DNA from: Inquilinus ginsengisoli_A
GTDB taxonomy: Bacteria > Pseudomonadota > Alphaproteobacteria > DSM-16000 > Inquilinaceae
Direction of reading: 5' to 3'
Length of the DNA stretch: 64,000 nucleotides
Assembly: GCF_031453975.1 (NCBI RefSeq)
Contig: NZ_JAVDPW010000003.1
Location: 1 to 64,000, forward strand
Shown piece by piece: positions 33,019-41,231 of this stretch. The position numbers and the translations under genes were made by a program. The notes beneath the pieces were generated by a model. That model was not told where the DNA came from. It ran no database searches and saw only the letters and a program-made list of their open reading frames with translations. Each line of letters begins with the position of its first letter. The stretch's first letter is position 1.

Positions 33019-33693
33019 TCAGCCCTTCAGCGCGGTCACCAGCCCGTCGATGCGGCGGTCGTAGTCGGATTTCGGGCAGGCCTGCGCCAGCAGCAGCACG
33101 TCATGCGGCGTCCACCACGCCTTGTGGGTCAGCAGCGGGCTCAGCACGTGCTGCTTCGTCGCCATGCCGGCGCGGATGACGCGGGCGGCGATGGTGGCGC
33201 AGTTCTTGCGCATCAGCCGGTAATGCGCGTCCGGCTTGTCGCGGATGGCGTTCCACGCCGCCTGCATCCTCAGGATGTCCAGCCCGCCCATCGGCACCAT
33301 GTGGTCGGGCAGGCGGAACACGCCCTCCTTGCCCGATTCCGCGGCGCAATCCTCGACGAAGCAGGTGAATTCGGCGGTCAGCATGCGGCCGGGGGCCAGG
33401 TGCTCGATGCGCGCGCCCTGCTGCCCGGTGCGGGTGTCCTCGCCCGGGAACAGGCTGGCGTAGCTGCTGGTGTCGGTCTCGGGGAACTCGCCCTGCGGCT
33501 CCTGGATGAACACCGAGGCGTGGCCGTAGCCGCGGCCGGCGGCGGGCAGCCAGATGCAGGCCACGGGGTAGGCGAGGCCCTCGGTCGCCCGCATCACCCC
33601 GGCCTGGTCGGTCTCCCGCCCGACATGGCCCTTGCCGCCGAACTTCGCCTGCAAGGTCCCATAGGCCGGGATCGCCCGGCTCCAGTTCACCAT
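33019..33693 (-). CDS. Hypothetical protein with possible permuted papain-like fold
   Basis: 224 aa from MVNWSRAIPAYG. Two motifs suggest a circularly permuted NlpC/P60-like enzyme: GRGYGHASVFIQEP (His first, near residue 55) and YRLMRKNCATIAARVIRAG (Cys later, near 167), the order seen in YiiX/DUF4105-type proteins. There is no signal peptide. Such folds act as peptidases, amidases or acyltransferases. The substrate is unknown. An in-frame upstream start is less likely. Upstream bases 33694-33843 hold no gene. Confidence 0.68.
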   Translation of the reverse strand: MVNWSRAIPAYGTLQAKFGGKGHVGRETDQAGVMRATEGLAYPVACIWLPAAGRGYGHASVFIQEPQGEFPETDTSSYASLFPGEDTRTGQQGARIEHLAPGRMLTAEFTCFVEDCAAESGKEGVFRLPDHMVPMGGLDILRMQAAWNAIRDKPDAHYRLMRKNCATIAARVIRAGMATKQHVLSPLLTHKAWWTPHDVLLLAQACPKSDYDRRIDGLVTALKG

Positions 33694-33843
33694 TCCCTCA
33701 ACCCCCTTCGTGGCCGGCGCCCTTGTCGTGGCAGGGCAGGCCGGACATGGACATCCAGACTCCACGGTCTAGGGGGGTGCCGCTACCGGACGGTTTCGGT
33801 TTCGCTAAAGCTTGTTGCAAATGTAGCGGGCCCGGCCGGCCGG

Positions 33844-34518
33844 TCAGTCCACCCGGCGCTGCAGCAGCAGGGCGACGGCCTGGGCCCGGTTGGCGGCGCC
33901 CAGCTTCTCGTAGAGGTTGCGCAGGTGGAACTTCACCGTGTTCGGCGACAGGCCGAAGCGGCGGGCCAGGCCCTCGTTGCTCAGGCCCTCGGCCAGCCCC
34001 TCCAGCAGCTCGCGCTCGCGCGCCGTCAGGCCGGCCCGCGGGTCGGCGGCGGCCGGGCGGGGGTCGAGGAACGGGAACATCATGCGGCCGCGCGCCACCT
34101 CGGCCACCAGGTCCAGCAGGCGCTCCGGCGGCTCCGACTTCGACAGGAAGCCGGCGGCGCCCAGCCGCATGGCGGTGCGCGCCGCCTCCAGGTCGGCCCC
34201 GGTGTAGACCACGATGCGGGGCAGGGGGCGGGCGGCGGCCTCCTGTGATCGCAGTGCCTCCAGCACGGCGCGGCCGTCGCCATTGGCCATCACCCAGCCG
34301 ATGATGCCGACGTCGAAATCGAAGCGGGAGACGGCGTCGAGGAAGCGCTCGCCGTCGCTGGCCGAGACCGTCAGCTCGAACCGCCGGTCCTCGCCGAACA
34401 GCGACTGCAGGCCGCGCAGCACCAGCGGGTTCTTGTCCGCCAGGCCCAGCCGGATGGGGACGGTGGCGGTCAGGTCGGTCAGGTCGGGCGGGGGCTGCGG
34501 CTCCGTGGTCCTGGTCAT
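33844..34518 (-). CDS. LuxR/NarL-type regulator with degenerate receiver domain
   Basis: 224 aa. The N-terminal 130 residues have the receiver layout (IRLGLADKNPLVLRGLQSLF, a conserved Lys in GFLSKSEPPERLLD), but the phosphoacceptor position is Gly: FDVGIIGWVMANGDG aligns with DVVLLD..MP.MDG. Thus phosphorylation in the normal way is unlikely. The C-terminal LuxR helix-turn-helix is intact (LTARERELLEGLAEGLSNEG, then SPNTVKFHLRNLYEKLGA). There is no sensor kinase gene beside it. The ATG at 34518 gives a short Pro-rich leader; a TTG at 34554 is also open. Confidence 0.85.
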   Translation of the reverse strand: MTRTTEPQPPPDLTDLTATVPIRLGLADKNPLVLRGLQSLFGEDRRFELTVSASDGERFLDAVSRFDFDVGIIGWVMANGDGRAVLEALRSQEAAARPLPRIVVYTGADLEAARTAMRLGAAGFLSKSEPPERLLDLVAEVARGRMMFPFLDPRPAAADPRAGLTARERELLEGLAEGLSNEGLARRFGLSPNTVKFHLRNLYEKLGAANRAQAVALLLQRRVD

Positions 34519-34652
34519 GCGTTCCGTGGCCGCGGGCGGCCGGCTGGGGCTCAATCCGCGATGCTAGCGCGTCCCGGCCCCCGCTGTCCGTCGTCCTTCC
34601 GACCAAGACGGACGACAAAGCGGCGCAGGGGGCGGGGGGACTCACGCAATTC

Positions 34653-35090
34653 CTACTTCACCACGAAGGTGCCGCTCATGCCGGGGGAGTCGGTCTCGGG
34701 GGCGTGGAAGGTGAAGGTGCCGGCGCGGATCGGCACGAAGGAGATCACCGCCTTGCCGGCATCGTCGAACTCGATCGAATCCAGCCCCAGCGGCCGGACC
34801 TCGACCTTGTTGATCACCACCTCGTTGATCCAGATGTTGCGGAAGAACTCAGGTGCTGCGATGCCCAGCTCGGCGGTGCCGTCGGCCTCGATGGTCCAGC
34901 GGTAGTATTTGCCGGCCTCCAGCTCATAGGGCTTGGTCGGGAAGGCCAGGCCGGAGGACAGCTTCAGCGGCTCGAGGTTGGTGCCGCGCGTGGTCAGGCC
35001 GGCCTGGGCCATCGCCGGGCCGGCCAGCAGGGCAGGGGCGGCGAACAGGGCCAAGGCGGCGAGCGCGCCGCAGGTCTTCGATGCACGCAT
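34653..35090 (-). CDS. Exported cupredoxin-like protein without a canonical copper site
   Basis: 145 aa with a signal peptide (ALAALALFAAPALLAGPAMA, then Q). The mature domain has the beta-sandwich pattern of cupredoxins: FPTKPYELEAGKYYRWTIEA, later FVPIRAGTFTFHAPETDSPG and MSGTFVV at the end. A copper cupredoxin would have Cys in place of Thr/Phe in this last loop and a second His. The mature protein has no Cys and a single His there. It may have a structural or alternative metal role. It lies 134 bases upstream of the LuxR-type gene, on the same strand. Confidence 0.75.
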   Translation of the reverse strand: MRASKTCGALAALALFAAPALLAGPAMAQAGLTTRGTNLEPLKLSSGLAFPTKPYELEAGKYYRWTIEADGTAELGIAAPEFFRNIWINEVVINKVEVRPLGLDSIEFDDAGKAVISFVPIRAGTFTFHAPETDSPGMSGTFVVK

Positions 35091-35268
35091 TCCGGACTCC
35101 TCCTGGCGCCGGCCGGGCGGCGGCGCCGTGGCGCCAGGGGGCCGCCCGAGCCGGTCTGTTGTGGTTTTCGGTCCGGATTATGGCGGCCGGCGCGGCAGCG
35201 GTCGACGCCGGAAGCCGCACTCGCCGTCGTTCTTTGGTGCAAGGAAAGGCCGCGATCCCTCGGCTTCG

Positions 35269-36027
35269 CTAGGCGACCACGACCTCGACGCCGGCGGCGG
35301 CCAAAGCGGCGGCCAGGGCCTCGTCCGGCGCGACATCGACCACGATGCGGTCGATCTCGGCCATCCCGCACACCTGGAACAAAGCGGTGCGGTTCAGCTT
35401 CGACCCGTCGGCGATGACCGTGACGTGCTGGGCCTGCGCCACCATCGCCCGCGCGATCTCGGCCTCCTCGATCTGGAAGTCGTAGGCGCCGGCGGCGACC
35501 AGCCCGCCCACGGTCAGCACCGCATGGCTGGCGTTGAACGCGGCGATCTGGGCCACCGCCAGCGCGCCGACCGTCTCGCCGACCTCCTCGCGATAGGCGC
35601 CGCCGATCACGAAGACGCGGTTGTCGCCCGGCCCCTGGCCGATCGCCTGCGCCACCCCCAGGCCGTTGGTGATCACGGTCAGGCCGTTGCGCCGGGCCAG
35701 CGCCTCCGCGAACGCCAGCGTGGTGGTGCCGGCATCGACCAGCAGCGAATCCCCGGGGCTGAACAGCGCCGCCGCGGCCCGGCCGACCGCCCGCTTCTCC
35801 GCCCGCGCCTGGGTCAGCCGGGTGGCGAAGGGGCCTTCGCCGCCCGGCTCATGCAGCAGGGCGCCGCCATGGACCTTGCGGATCTCGCCGCGGCCCGCGA
35901 GGTCGTTGAGGTCGCGGCGGATGGTTTCGCGCGAGGCGGCGAACAGCTCGGCCAGCGCCTCGACGGTGATGCGCTCGCGGTCGCGCAGGACCTCGACGAT
36001 CTTGTCTTGCCGCTGCTTCGGTTTCAT
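35269..36027 (-). CDS. DeoR-family transcriptional repressor (GlpR-like)
   Basis: 252 aa. N-terminal winged helix: MKPKQRQDKIVEVLRDRERI, then TVEALAELFAASRETIRRDL with the DeoR signature. The effector domain has LLVDAGTTTLAFAEALARRN and VITNGLGVAQAIG, a sugar-phosphate-binding isomerase-like fold. It is the last gene of the glycerol-type operon (two FAD enzymes, kinase, DeoR), so it is probably its repressor with a phosphorylated polyol as inducer. Confidence 0.9.
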   Translation of the reverse strand: MKPKQRQDKIVEVLRDRERITVEALAELFAASRETIRRDLNDLAGRGEIRKVHGGALLHEPGGEGPFATRLTQARAEKRAVGRAAAALFSPGDSLLVDAGTTTLAFAEALARRNGLTVITNGLGVAQAIGQGPGDNRVFVIGGAYREEVGETVGALAVAQIAAFNASHAVLTVGGLVAAGAYDFQIEEAEIARAMVAQAQHVTVIADGSKLNRTALFQVCGMAEIDRIVVDVAPDEALAAALAAAGVEVVVA

Positions 36028-36137
36028 CGCGTCGCAATCCGCCCCGGGATAGCCGAACAGTCACCCGATCAACCATCCGGTCAGAAATCCCCTTATAGAC
36101 GGGATCGCGGGCGGCGCCAATTTGGCGGGGCCGGGGG

Positions 36138-37559
36138 TCAGGGGGCGCTCCGCCATCCCAGGCAGCGCTCCTGCGCCCGGGCGAAGGTGGCGCGCCAGGC
36201 CTCGGCGCGGTCGTCCTGGGGCGTGTGCAGCACGCCCGCGTCAGCCGGCCCCGGCAGGTCCATGCCCAGCGCGTGGGCGGCCAGCGCCGCGGCCCCGAAG
36301 GCGGTGCGCTCGGCGAAGCCGCGGACCCGGATCGCCATGCCGGAGCAATCGGCCAGGAACTGCGCGAAATAGGGGCTGCGCGACACCCCGCCATCGATCG
36401 AGATCTCGGCCGCCAGCGGGGCGTGGGCGGTGATCGCCGCCAGGATGTCGGCGGTCAGGAAGGCGATGCCCTCCAGCAGGGCCTGGCGGATGTCGATGCG
36501 GGTCATGTCGGGCTGCAGCCCCAGGATCAACGGGCTGGCGCTGCGGTCCCAATGCGGGCAGCCGAGGCCGGAGAAGGCGGGCACGAACACCAGGCCGCGC
36601 GCCACCGCCGGCGGCGACGCGAAACCGGTGAAGTCGGCCATGTCGTCCGCCAGCCCGGCCCGCACCGCCCATTCGATCGCCGAGCCGGCATCCTGCACGC
36701 CGCCGTCGATGGCGTAGACCGGCCCGTCGCCGAGATCCCAGGCCACGGTCGGCACCAGCCCGGCGGCCAGGGCGGTGAGCGGCGGGGTCGCGCCGGTCAC
36801 CGCCAGGGCGAAGGCCCCGGTGCCGAAGGTGATCTTGGCCTCGCCGGGGTGGCGGCAGCCATGGCCGTACAGCGCGGCCTGCTGGTCGACGATCGCAGCG
36901 GCGACCGGGGTGCCGCCGATCTGCCCGAAGCCGGCGGTGTTCGCCCGGATCTCGGGCAGGCACTCGATCGGCACGCCGAACATCCGGCACAGCTCCGGGT
37001 CCCACGCCCCGGTCGCGATATTCATCAGCCCGGTGCGCGAGGCGGTGGCCCGGTCGGTGGCGAAGGCGCCGGCCAGCCGGTCGAGGAAATAGGCGTCGGT
37101 GGTGCCCAGCCGCAGCCGCCCGGCCTTCAGCGCCGCGGCCGCGGCGGGCACCGACCGGATGATCCAGGCCAGCTTGGCGGCGGAGAAATAGGGGTCGAGC
37201 GGCAGGCCGGACCGTGCCGCGACCTCGTCGGCCACGCCCTGCCGCGCCATCTCGGCCAGGGCCGGGCCGGTGCGGGTGTCCTGCCAGACGATGACCGGCG
37301 ACAGCGCCTCGCCGCTGGCGGCGTCCCAGGCCAGGCAGCTCTCGCCCTGGTTGGCCAGCCCGATGGCGTCGACCGGGCCGGCGGCGGCCAGGGCCAGGCG
37401 GATGTTGGCCAGCAGCTCGGCGGCATCCTGCTCGACCCGCCCCGGCTGGGGGTAGGTGACGGCGTGGCGCAGGGTGTGGACCACCTCGGCCCGCCCCGCG
37501 GTGTCGGCGACGAGAACGCGGGTGGAGGTGGTGCCCTGGTCGATGGCGGCGATGCGCAT
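36138..37559 (-). CDS. FGGY-family carbohydrate kinase, glycerol kinase-like
   Basis: 473 aa. FGGY features: IAAIDQGTTSTRVLVAD for phosphate binding, VIVWQDTRTGPALAEM, KITFGTGAFALAVTG and SIDGGVSRSPYFAQFLADCS. It is closest to glycerol kinase in general pattern (PGRVEQDA), but the segment that in GlpK reads NQRET is NQGES, so a substrate-contacting Arg is replaced by Gly. Substrate may be glycerol or a related polyol. The neighbouring FAD dehydrogenase supports the kinase-then-dehydrogenase route to a triose phosphate. Confidence 0.82.
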   Translation of the reverse strand: MRIAAIDQGTTSTRVLVADTAGRAEVVHTLRHAVTYPQPGRVEQDAAELLANIRLALAAAGPVDAIGLANQGESCLAWDAASGEALSPVIVWQDTRTGPALAEMARQGVADEVAARSGLPLDPYFSAAKLAWIIRSVPAAAAALKAGRLRLGTTDAYFLDRLAGAFATDRATASRTGLMNIATGAWDPELCRMFGVPIECLPEIRANTAGFGQIGGTPVAAAIVDQQAALYGHGCRHPGEAKITFGTGAFALAVTGATPPLTALAAGLVPTVAWDLGDGPVYAIDGGVQDAGSAIEWAVRAGLADDMADFTGFASPPAVARGLVFVPAFSGLGCPHWDRSASPLILGLQPDMTRIDIRQALLEGIAFLTADILAAITAHAPLAAEISIDGGVSRSPYFAQFLADCSGMAIRVRGFAERTAFGAAALAAHALGMDLPGPADAGVLHTPQDDRAEAWRATFARAQERCLGWRSAP

Positions 37560-37569
37560 GGTCTGGCGC

Positions 37570-38784
37570 TCAGACTGGGTGAACGAGGATACGGAGGCGC
37601 TTCGCCGGCGCGGGCAGGGCCTTCAGCGGCACCAGGATGCGCCGTTCCGGCCCGCTGGACAGCCGCCGCGACCACACAGGCCGCCCGTCGGCTTCGACCC
37701 GCAGCTCGCCCCGCACCGGGCGGTCGAGCCGCAGCTGGATCGCCTCGAAGGCGCGGCCGGCGGCGGCGATGCGCTGGGGCATCAGCAGGCGGATGCCGTC
37801 CCCGGCCTCGATCCGGATCCCCGCCGCGGCCGAGGCGGCATCGCCGGCGAGGTCGGCGGCGACCGAGCGCGCCACCGCCCGGCCCTCGGTCCAGCACCAG
37901 CCGGCGGTCTCGACCCCGCGCAGCAGGTTCCCCGCGGCATACACCCCGGCCAGGCTGGTCCGCCCCGCGGTGTCGACCGCCGGCCCGCCGGTGGCGGGGT
38001 CGATCTCGATCCCCGACATCCGGGCGACCCCGGCCTCCGGGGTGAAGCGCCCGGTGAACAGCACCCCGTCGCAGGCGATGCTGCGGGTCTCGCCGTCCTG
38101 CAGCCGCAGGGTCACGGCCTCGACGATGCGGCCGCCGCGGATGTCGGCGATCTCCGCCCCGTGATGCACCGGCACGCGCAGGGCGTAGGGCAGCCAGCGG
38201 AACGGCGCCCGCGCCAGCGACCGGGGGCCGGACTCGATGATCGCCGCGGGTCGGGCACCGGCGCCCAGGCAGGTCAGCACCGCCGACATCGACACCAGCT
38301 CGGTGCCGATAATGACCGGCCGCCGGAAGGGCACGGACCGGCGCAGGAACACCTGGTCCTGCAGCGTGCCGGTGTTGAGGATGCCCAGCGGCCGGTCGCC
38401 GGACACCAGCCGCGCGGCCCGCGTCGCCTCGCGGATCCCGGTCGCCAGGATCACGCGCCGGGGCGCCAGGGTCGCCGGGCCGTCCGGCGTCGCCACGGTC
38501 ACCACCGGCCCGGCCGCGATCGCGACCACCGAATGGTGCAGCCGCAGCTCGACCCCGGCGGCCAGCGCCGCCTCGGCCAGCCGGTCGGCATAGCGGCGCC
38601 CGGACAGGATGCGGCCGAATTCGCGCATGCCGAACGGGGAATGCCCGCACTGCCGCGGGATGCCGCCGGCGACGCCCTGGCGCTCGACCACCACCACCCG
38701 GGCGATGCCGGCCTGGCGCAGGGCGACCGCCGCCGCCAGGCCGGCCGGGCCGGCGCCGACGACCAGGACGTCGATGCCGGTCAC
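37570..38784 (-). CDS. NAD(P)/FAD-dependent oxidoreductase, partner of a glycerol-3-phosphate-type dehydrogenase
   Basis: 404 aa. FAD-binding motif VLVVGAGPAGLAAAVALRQAG at the start. RQCGHSPFGM contains a Cys, VILATGIREATRAARLVSG and GVYAAGNLLRGVETAGW are the usual second dinucleotide and FAD motifs. GTG start overlaps the stop of the preceding gene (GTGA). The combination with a BFD-type dehydrogenase and a FGGY kinase is seen in glycerol operons of diverse bacteria and in opine-oxidase-like complexes. Confidence 0.83.
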   Translation of the reverse strand: MTGIDVLVVGAGPAGLAAAVALRQAGIARVVVVERQGVAGGIPRQCGHSPFGMREFGRILSGRRYADRLAEAALAAGVELRLHHSVVAIAAGPVVTVATPDGPATLAPRRVILATGIREATRAARLVSGDRPLGILNTGTLQDQVFLRRSVPFRRPVIIGTELVSMSAVLTCLGAGARPAAIIESGPRSLARAPFRWLPYALRVPVHHGAEIADIRGGRIVEAVTLRLQDGETRSIACDGVLFTGRFTPEAGVARMSGIEIDPATGGPAVDTAGRTSLAGVYAAGNLLRGVETAGWCWTEGRAVARSVAADLAGDAASAAAGIRIEAGDGIRLLMPQRIAAAGRAFEAIQLRLDRPVRGELRVEADGRPVWSRRLSSGPERRILVPLKALPAPAKRLRILVHPV

Positions 38785-40148
38785 AGCGGGTGCCCCGGCA
38801 GCGGGTGGGGCAGGCGTCCGGCGGTGATCTCGGTCAGCCGCCCGAGGCAGTTGAAGCCCTGGCAGCGGCCCATGGCGCAGCGGGTGCGCCGCTTGAGGCC
38901 GCCGAAATCGCCCGGCGGCATCGGCCCGGCCAGCGCCGCCTCGATCTCCCGCTTCGTCACCATCTCGCAATGGCAGACGATCTCGTCATAGCCCGGCCGC
39001 TGCCAGTCGCGCGGCAAATGGTCGGCGAGGTTGGGCATGCGGGGGGCGGCGGGCGCGGCCGTCGCCGCGGGCCCGCTGGCGAACAGTGCCTCGACATGCT
39101 GGGCGATGCCGAGCGCCGCGGTCATGCCGGTGGAGCGGATGCCGCCGACCGTGATCCAACGCCGCGCCGTGTCCTGGTGGATGCGGTAGTGCTTCTCCTC
39201 GGTCGCCGGCCGCAGCCCGGCATAGGCGGCGGTGACCGGCATGCCGGCCAGCGCCGGCACGATCTCGGCGGCGCGGGCGACCAGGGCGCGCAGCTCGGGC
39301 TCGGTGACCGTGGCGCGGGTCCGGTCGGCCTGCTCCTCCGCGGTCGGGCCGACCAGGACGTTGCCGAAGATGGTGCGGCACAGCACGACGCCCTTCGAGC
39401 GCTCGGTCGGCACCGGCAGGATGATCGCGGTCAACAGCGCCGACGCCGCCTTGTCGAACACCGCGAACTGCCCCTTGCGCGGCCGGATCTCGAAGCTGGC
39501 GCGGCCCAGCAGGCGCTGGTCGACCACATCGCCGAACAGCCCGGCACAGTTGACCACGGCGGCCGCCTGGAACCGCCCTTGGGCGGTGTCGAGCGTCCAG
39601 CCCTCGCCGTCGAAGGCGCCGGCGGTGACCTCGGCGTCGAACACCATCCGGCCGCCCTGGGCCACGACCTGGGTCGCATAGGCCAGGAACGGCGACCATG
39701 GGTCGATGACATGCTCGCGCGGCACATGCAGGCCGGCCCGGGCGCGGGTCGAAAGCTGGGGTTCGAGGCGCCGGATCTCCGCGGCCGGCAGAATGCGGAC
39801 GTCGTCGACGCCATTGGCACGGGCCTGCCGCTCCAGCGCCCCCAGCCGCGCCTCCTCCTCCTCGGACCAGGCCACCACGATGGCGCCGGTCTCGAGCAGC
39901 GGCAGGTTCATCTCCGCGCGCAGGGCGAGGTATTCAGCATGGCCGCGCTGGATGCATTCGAGCTCCAGGCTGCCCTCCGGCGCGTCGAAGCCGGTGTGGA
40001 GGATGGCGCTGTTCGCCTTGCTGGCGCCCGACAGGATGTCGGCGCCCTTCTCCAGGACCAGGACGCGCGCGCCCCGCAGCGCGAAGCGCCGTGCCACCGC
40101 GCATCCCACCACCCCGGCGCCGATGACGGCGACATCATACCGATCCAT
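38781..40148 (-). CDS. FAD-dependent glycerol-3-phosphate-type dehydrogenase with BFD [2Fe-2S] domain
   Basis: 455 aa. N-terminal FAD fold: VAVIGAGVVGCAVARRFALR, then SGASKANSAILHTGFDAPEG as in GlpA/GlpD enzymes, and GLRPATEEKHYRI near residue 300. The C-terminal BFD-like domain (from about 395) has the ligand cysteines CHC...C..GRCQGFNC. It would oxidise a sugar-alcohol phosphate and pass electrons via the iron-sulfur centre and the coupled FAD subunit. It starts the operon with the nested palindrome upstream. Confidence 0.86.
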   Translation of the reverse strand: MDRYDVAVIGAGVVGCAVARRFALRGARVLVLEKGADILSGASKANSAILHTGFDAPEGSLELECIQRGHAEYLALRAEMNLPLLETGAIVVAWSEEEEARLGALERQARANGVDDVRILPAAEIRRLEPQLSTRARAGLHVPREHVIDPWSPFLAYATQVVAQGGRMVFDAEVTAGAFDGEGWTLDTAQGRFQAAAVVNCAGLFGDVVDQRLLGRASFEIRPRKGQFAVFDKAASALLTAIILPVPTERSKGVVLCRTIFGNVLVGPTAEEQADRTRATVTEPELRALVARAAEIVPALAGMPVTAAYAGLRPATEEKHYRIHQDTARRWITVGGIRSTGMTAALGIAQHVEALFASGPAATAAPAAPRMPNLADHLPRDWQRPGYDEIVCHCEMVTKREIEAALAGPMPPGDFGGLKRRTRCAMGRCQGFNCLGRLTEITAGRLPHPLPGHPL

Positions 40149-40220
40149 GGGCCCGCCTCGTGGACGCCGGGCCGCCTGGCCGGCGAGTCCGCTTACCGCA
40201 GGTGCAGGCTGCCCGTGTCA

Positions 40221-40253
40221 GACCATGCAGTCAATCACGATGACCGTATGGTC
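40221..40253. promoter_or_regulatory. 33-base nested palindrome upstream of the glycerol-type operon
   Basis: GACCAT-gca-GTCA-ATCACGA-TGAC-cgt-ATGGTC: arms of 13 with ten matches, 73 bases before the start of the FAD dehydrogenase on the minus strand. The inner GTCA-N7-TGAC also occurs next to the GntR gene at 51126. GntR or DeoR operators can have such symmetry. Confidence 0.6.
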
Positions 40254-40256
40254 AAT

Positions 40257-41231
40257 TCACCCCGCCCGCACGAAGCAGGCGGCCTCGGTGCCGCCTTCGG
40301 CCGGCCGCAGCACCGGGCGGGCGTCGGCGCAGCCTTCGACCCGGATCGGGCAGCGGCTGACGAAGGGGCAGCCGGCCGGCGTCGCCAGCGGGCTGGGCAG
40401 GTCGCCGGACAGGATGATCTTGCGGCGCAGCCGCTGCGCCTTGGGGTCGGGCAGCGGGATCGCCGACAGCAGGGCCTCCGTGTAGGGGTGGCGCGGCGCC
40501 GCGAACACGGCGTCGGTGTCGCCCTGCTCGACGATGGTGCCGAGATACATCACCGCCACCCGGTCGGCGATGTGACGCACCACCGACAGGTCGTGACTGA
40601 TGAAGAGGTAGGCGAGGCCCAACTGGTCCTGCAGCCGCACCAGCAGGTTCAGGATCTGCGATCGGATCGAGACGTCCAGCGCCGACACGGGCTCGTCGCA
40701 GATCAGCAGCTTCGGCGACAGCGCCAGGGCCCGGGCGATCACCACCCGCTGGCGCTGCCCGCCCGAGAGCTCGTTGGGATAGCGCCCGGCATGGGAGGCG
40801 GGCAGGCCGACGAGGTCGAGCAGCTCGGCCACCCGCCGGCGCTGTTCGGCGCCCGGCGTGCCGCGGATGGCCAGGGGCTCGGCGATACTGAGGCCGATCT
40901 TCATCTTCGGGTTCAGCGCGGCGCTGGGGTCCTGGAACACGATCTGCGCGGCGCCGGCGACCGCCCGGCGCTCGGCCGGCCCGGCGCGGCTGATGTCCCG
41001 CCCCTCGAAGGTCACGGTCCCCCGCGTCGCACGCTCCAGCCCCAGGATGGCGTAGGCGGTGGTCGACTTGCCGCAGCCGCTTTCGCCGACCAGGGCGAGG
41101 GTCTCGCCGGCGGCGAGGTCGAGCGCGACGCCGTCCACCGCCTTGACCACGGTGCCCTTGGCCACACCGCGGCCGCGCACCGGGAAATGCACCGCGAGGT
41201 CGCGGACGGAGAGGAGAGGGGCGTCGGTCAT
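40257..41231 (-). CDS. Dipeptide/oligopeptide-type ABC transporter ATP-binding protein (DppF-like)
   Basis: 324 aa. Walker A is GESGCGKST, Q-loop VFQDPSAALNP, signature LSGGQRQRVVIARALA, Walker B LLICDEPVSALD, and switch His in FISHDLSVVRH. The C-terminal oligopeptide extension has the iron-sulfur-like Cys pattern CPFVSRCPIRVEGC. Coupled to the preceding ATPase gene by ATGA. It is the last gene of the importer operon that starts at 50329. Confidence 0.93.
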   Translation of the reverse strand: MTDAPLLSVRDLAVHFPVRGRGVAKGTVVKAVDGVALDLAAGETLALVGESGCGKSTTAYAILGLERATRGTVTFEGRDISRAGPAERRAVAGAAQIVFQDPSAALNPKMKIGLSIAEPLAIRGTPGAEQRRRVAELLDLVGLPASHAGRYPNELSGGQRQRVVIARALALSPKLLICDEPVSALDVSIRSQILNLLVRLQDQLGLAYLFISHDLSVVRHIADRVAVMYLGTIVEQGDTDAVFAAPRHPYTEALLSAIPLPDPKAQRLRRKIILSGDLPSPLATPAGCPFVSRCPIRVEGCADARPVLRPAEGGTEAACFVRAG

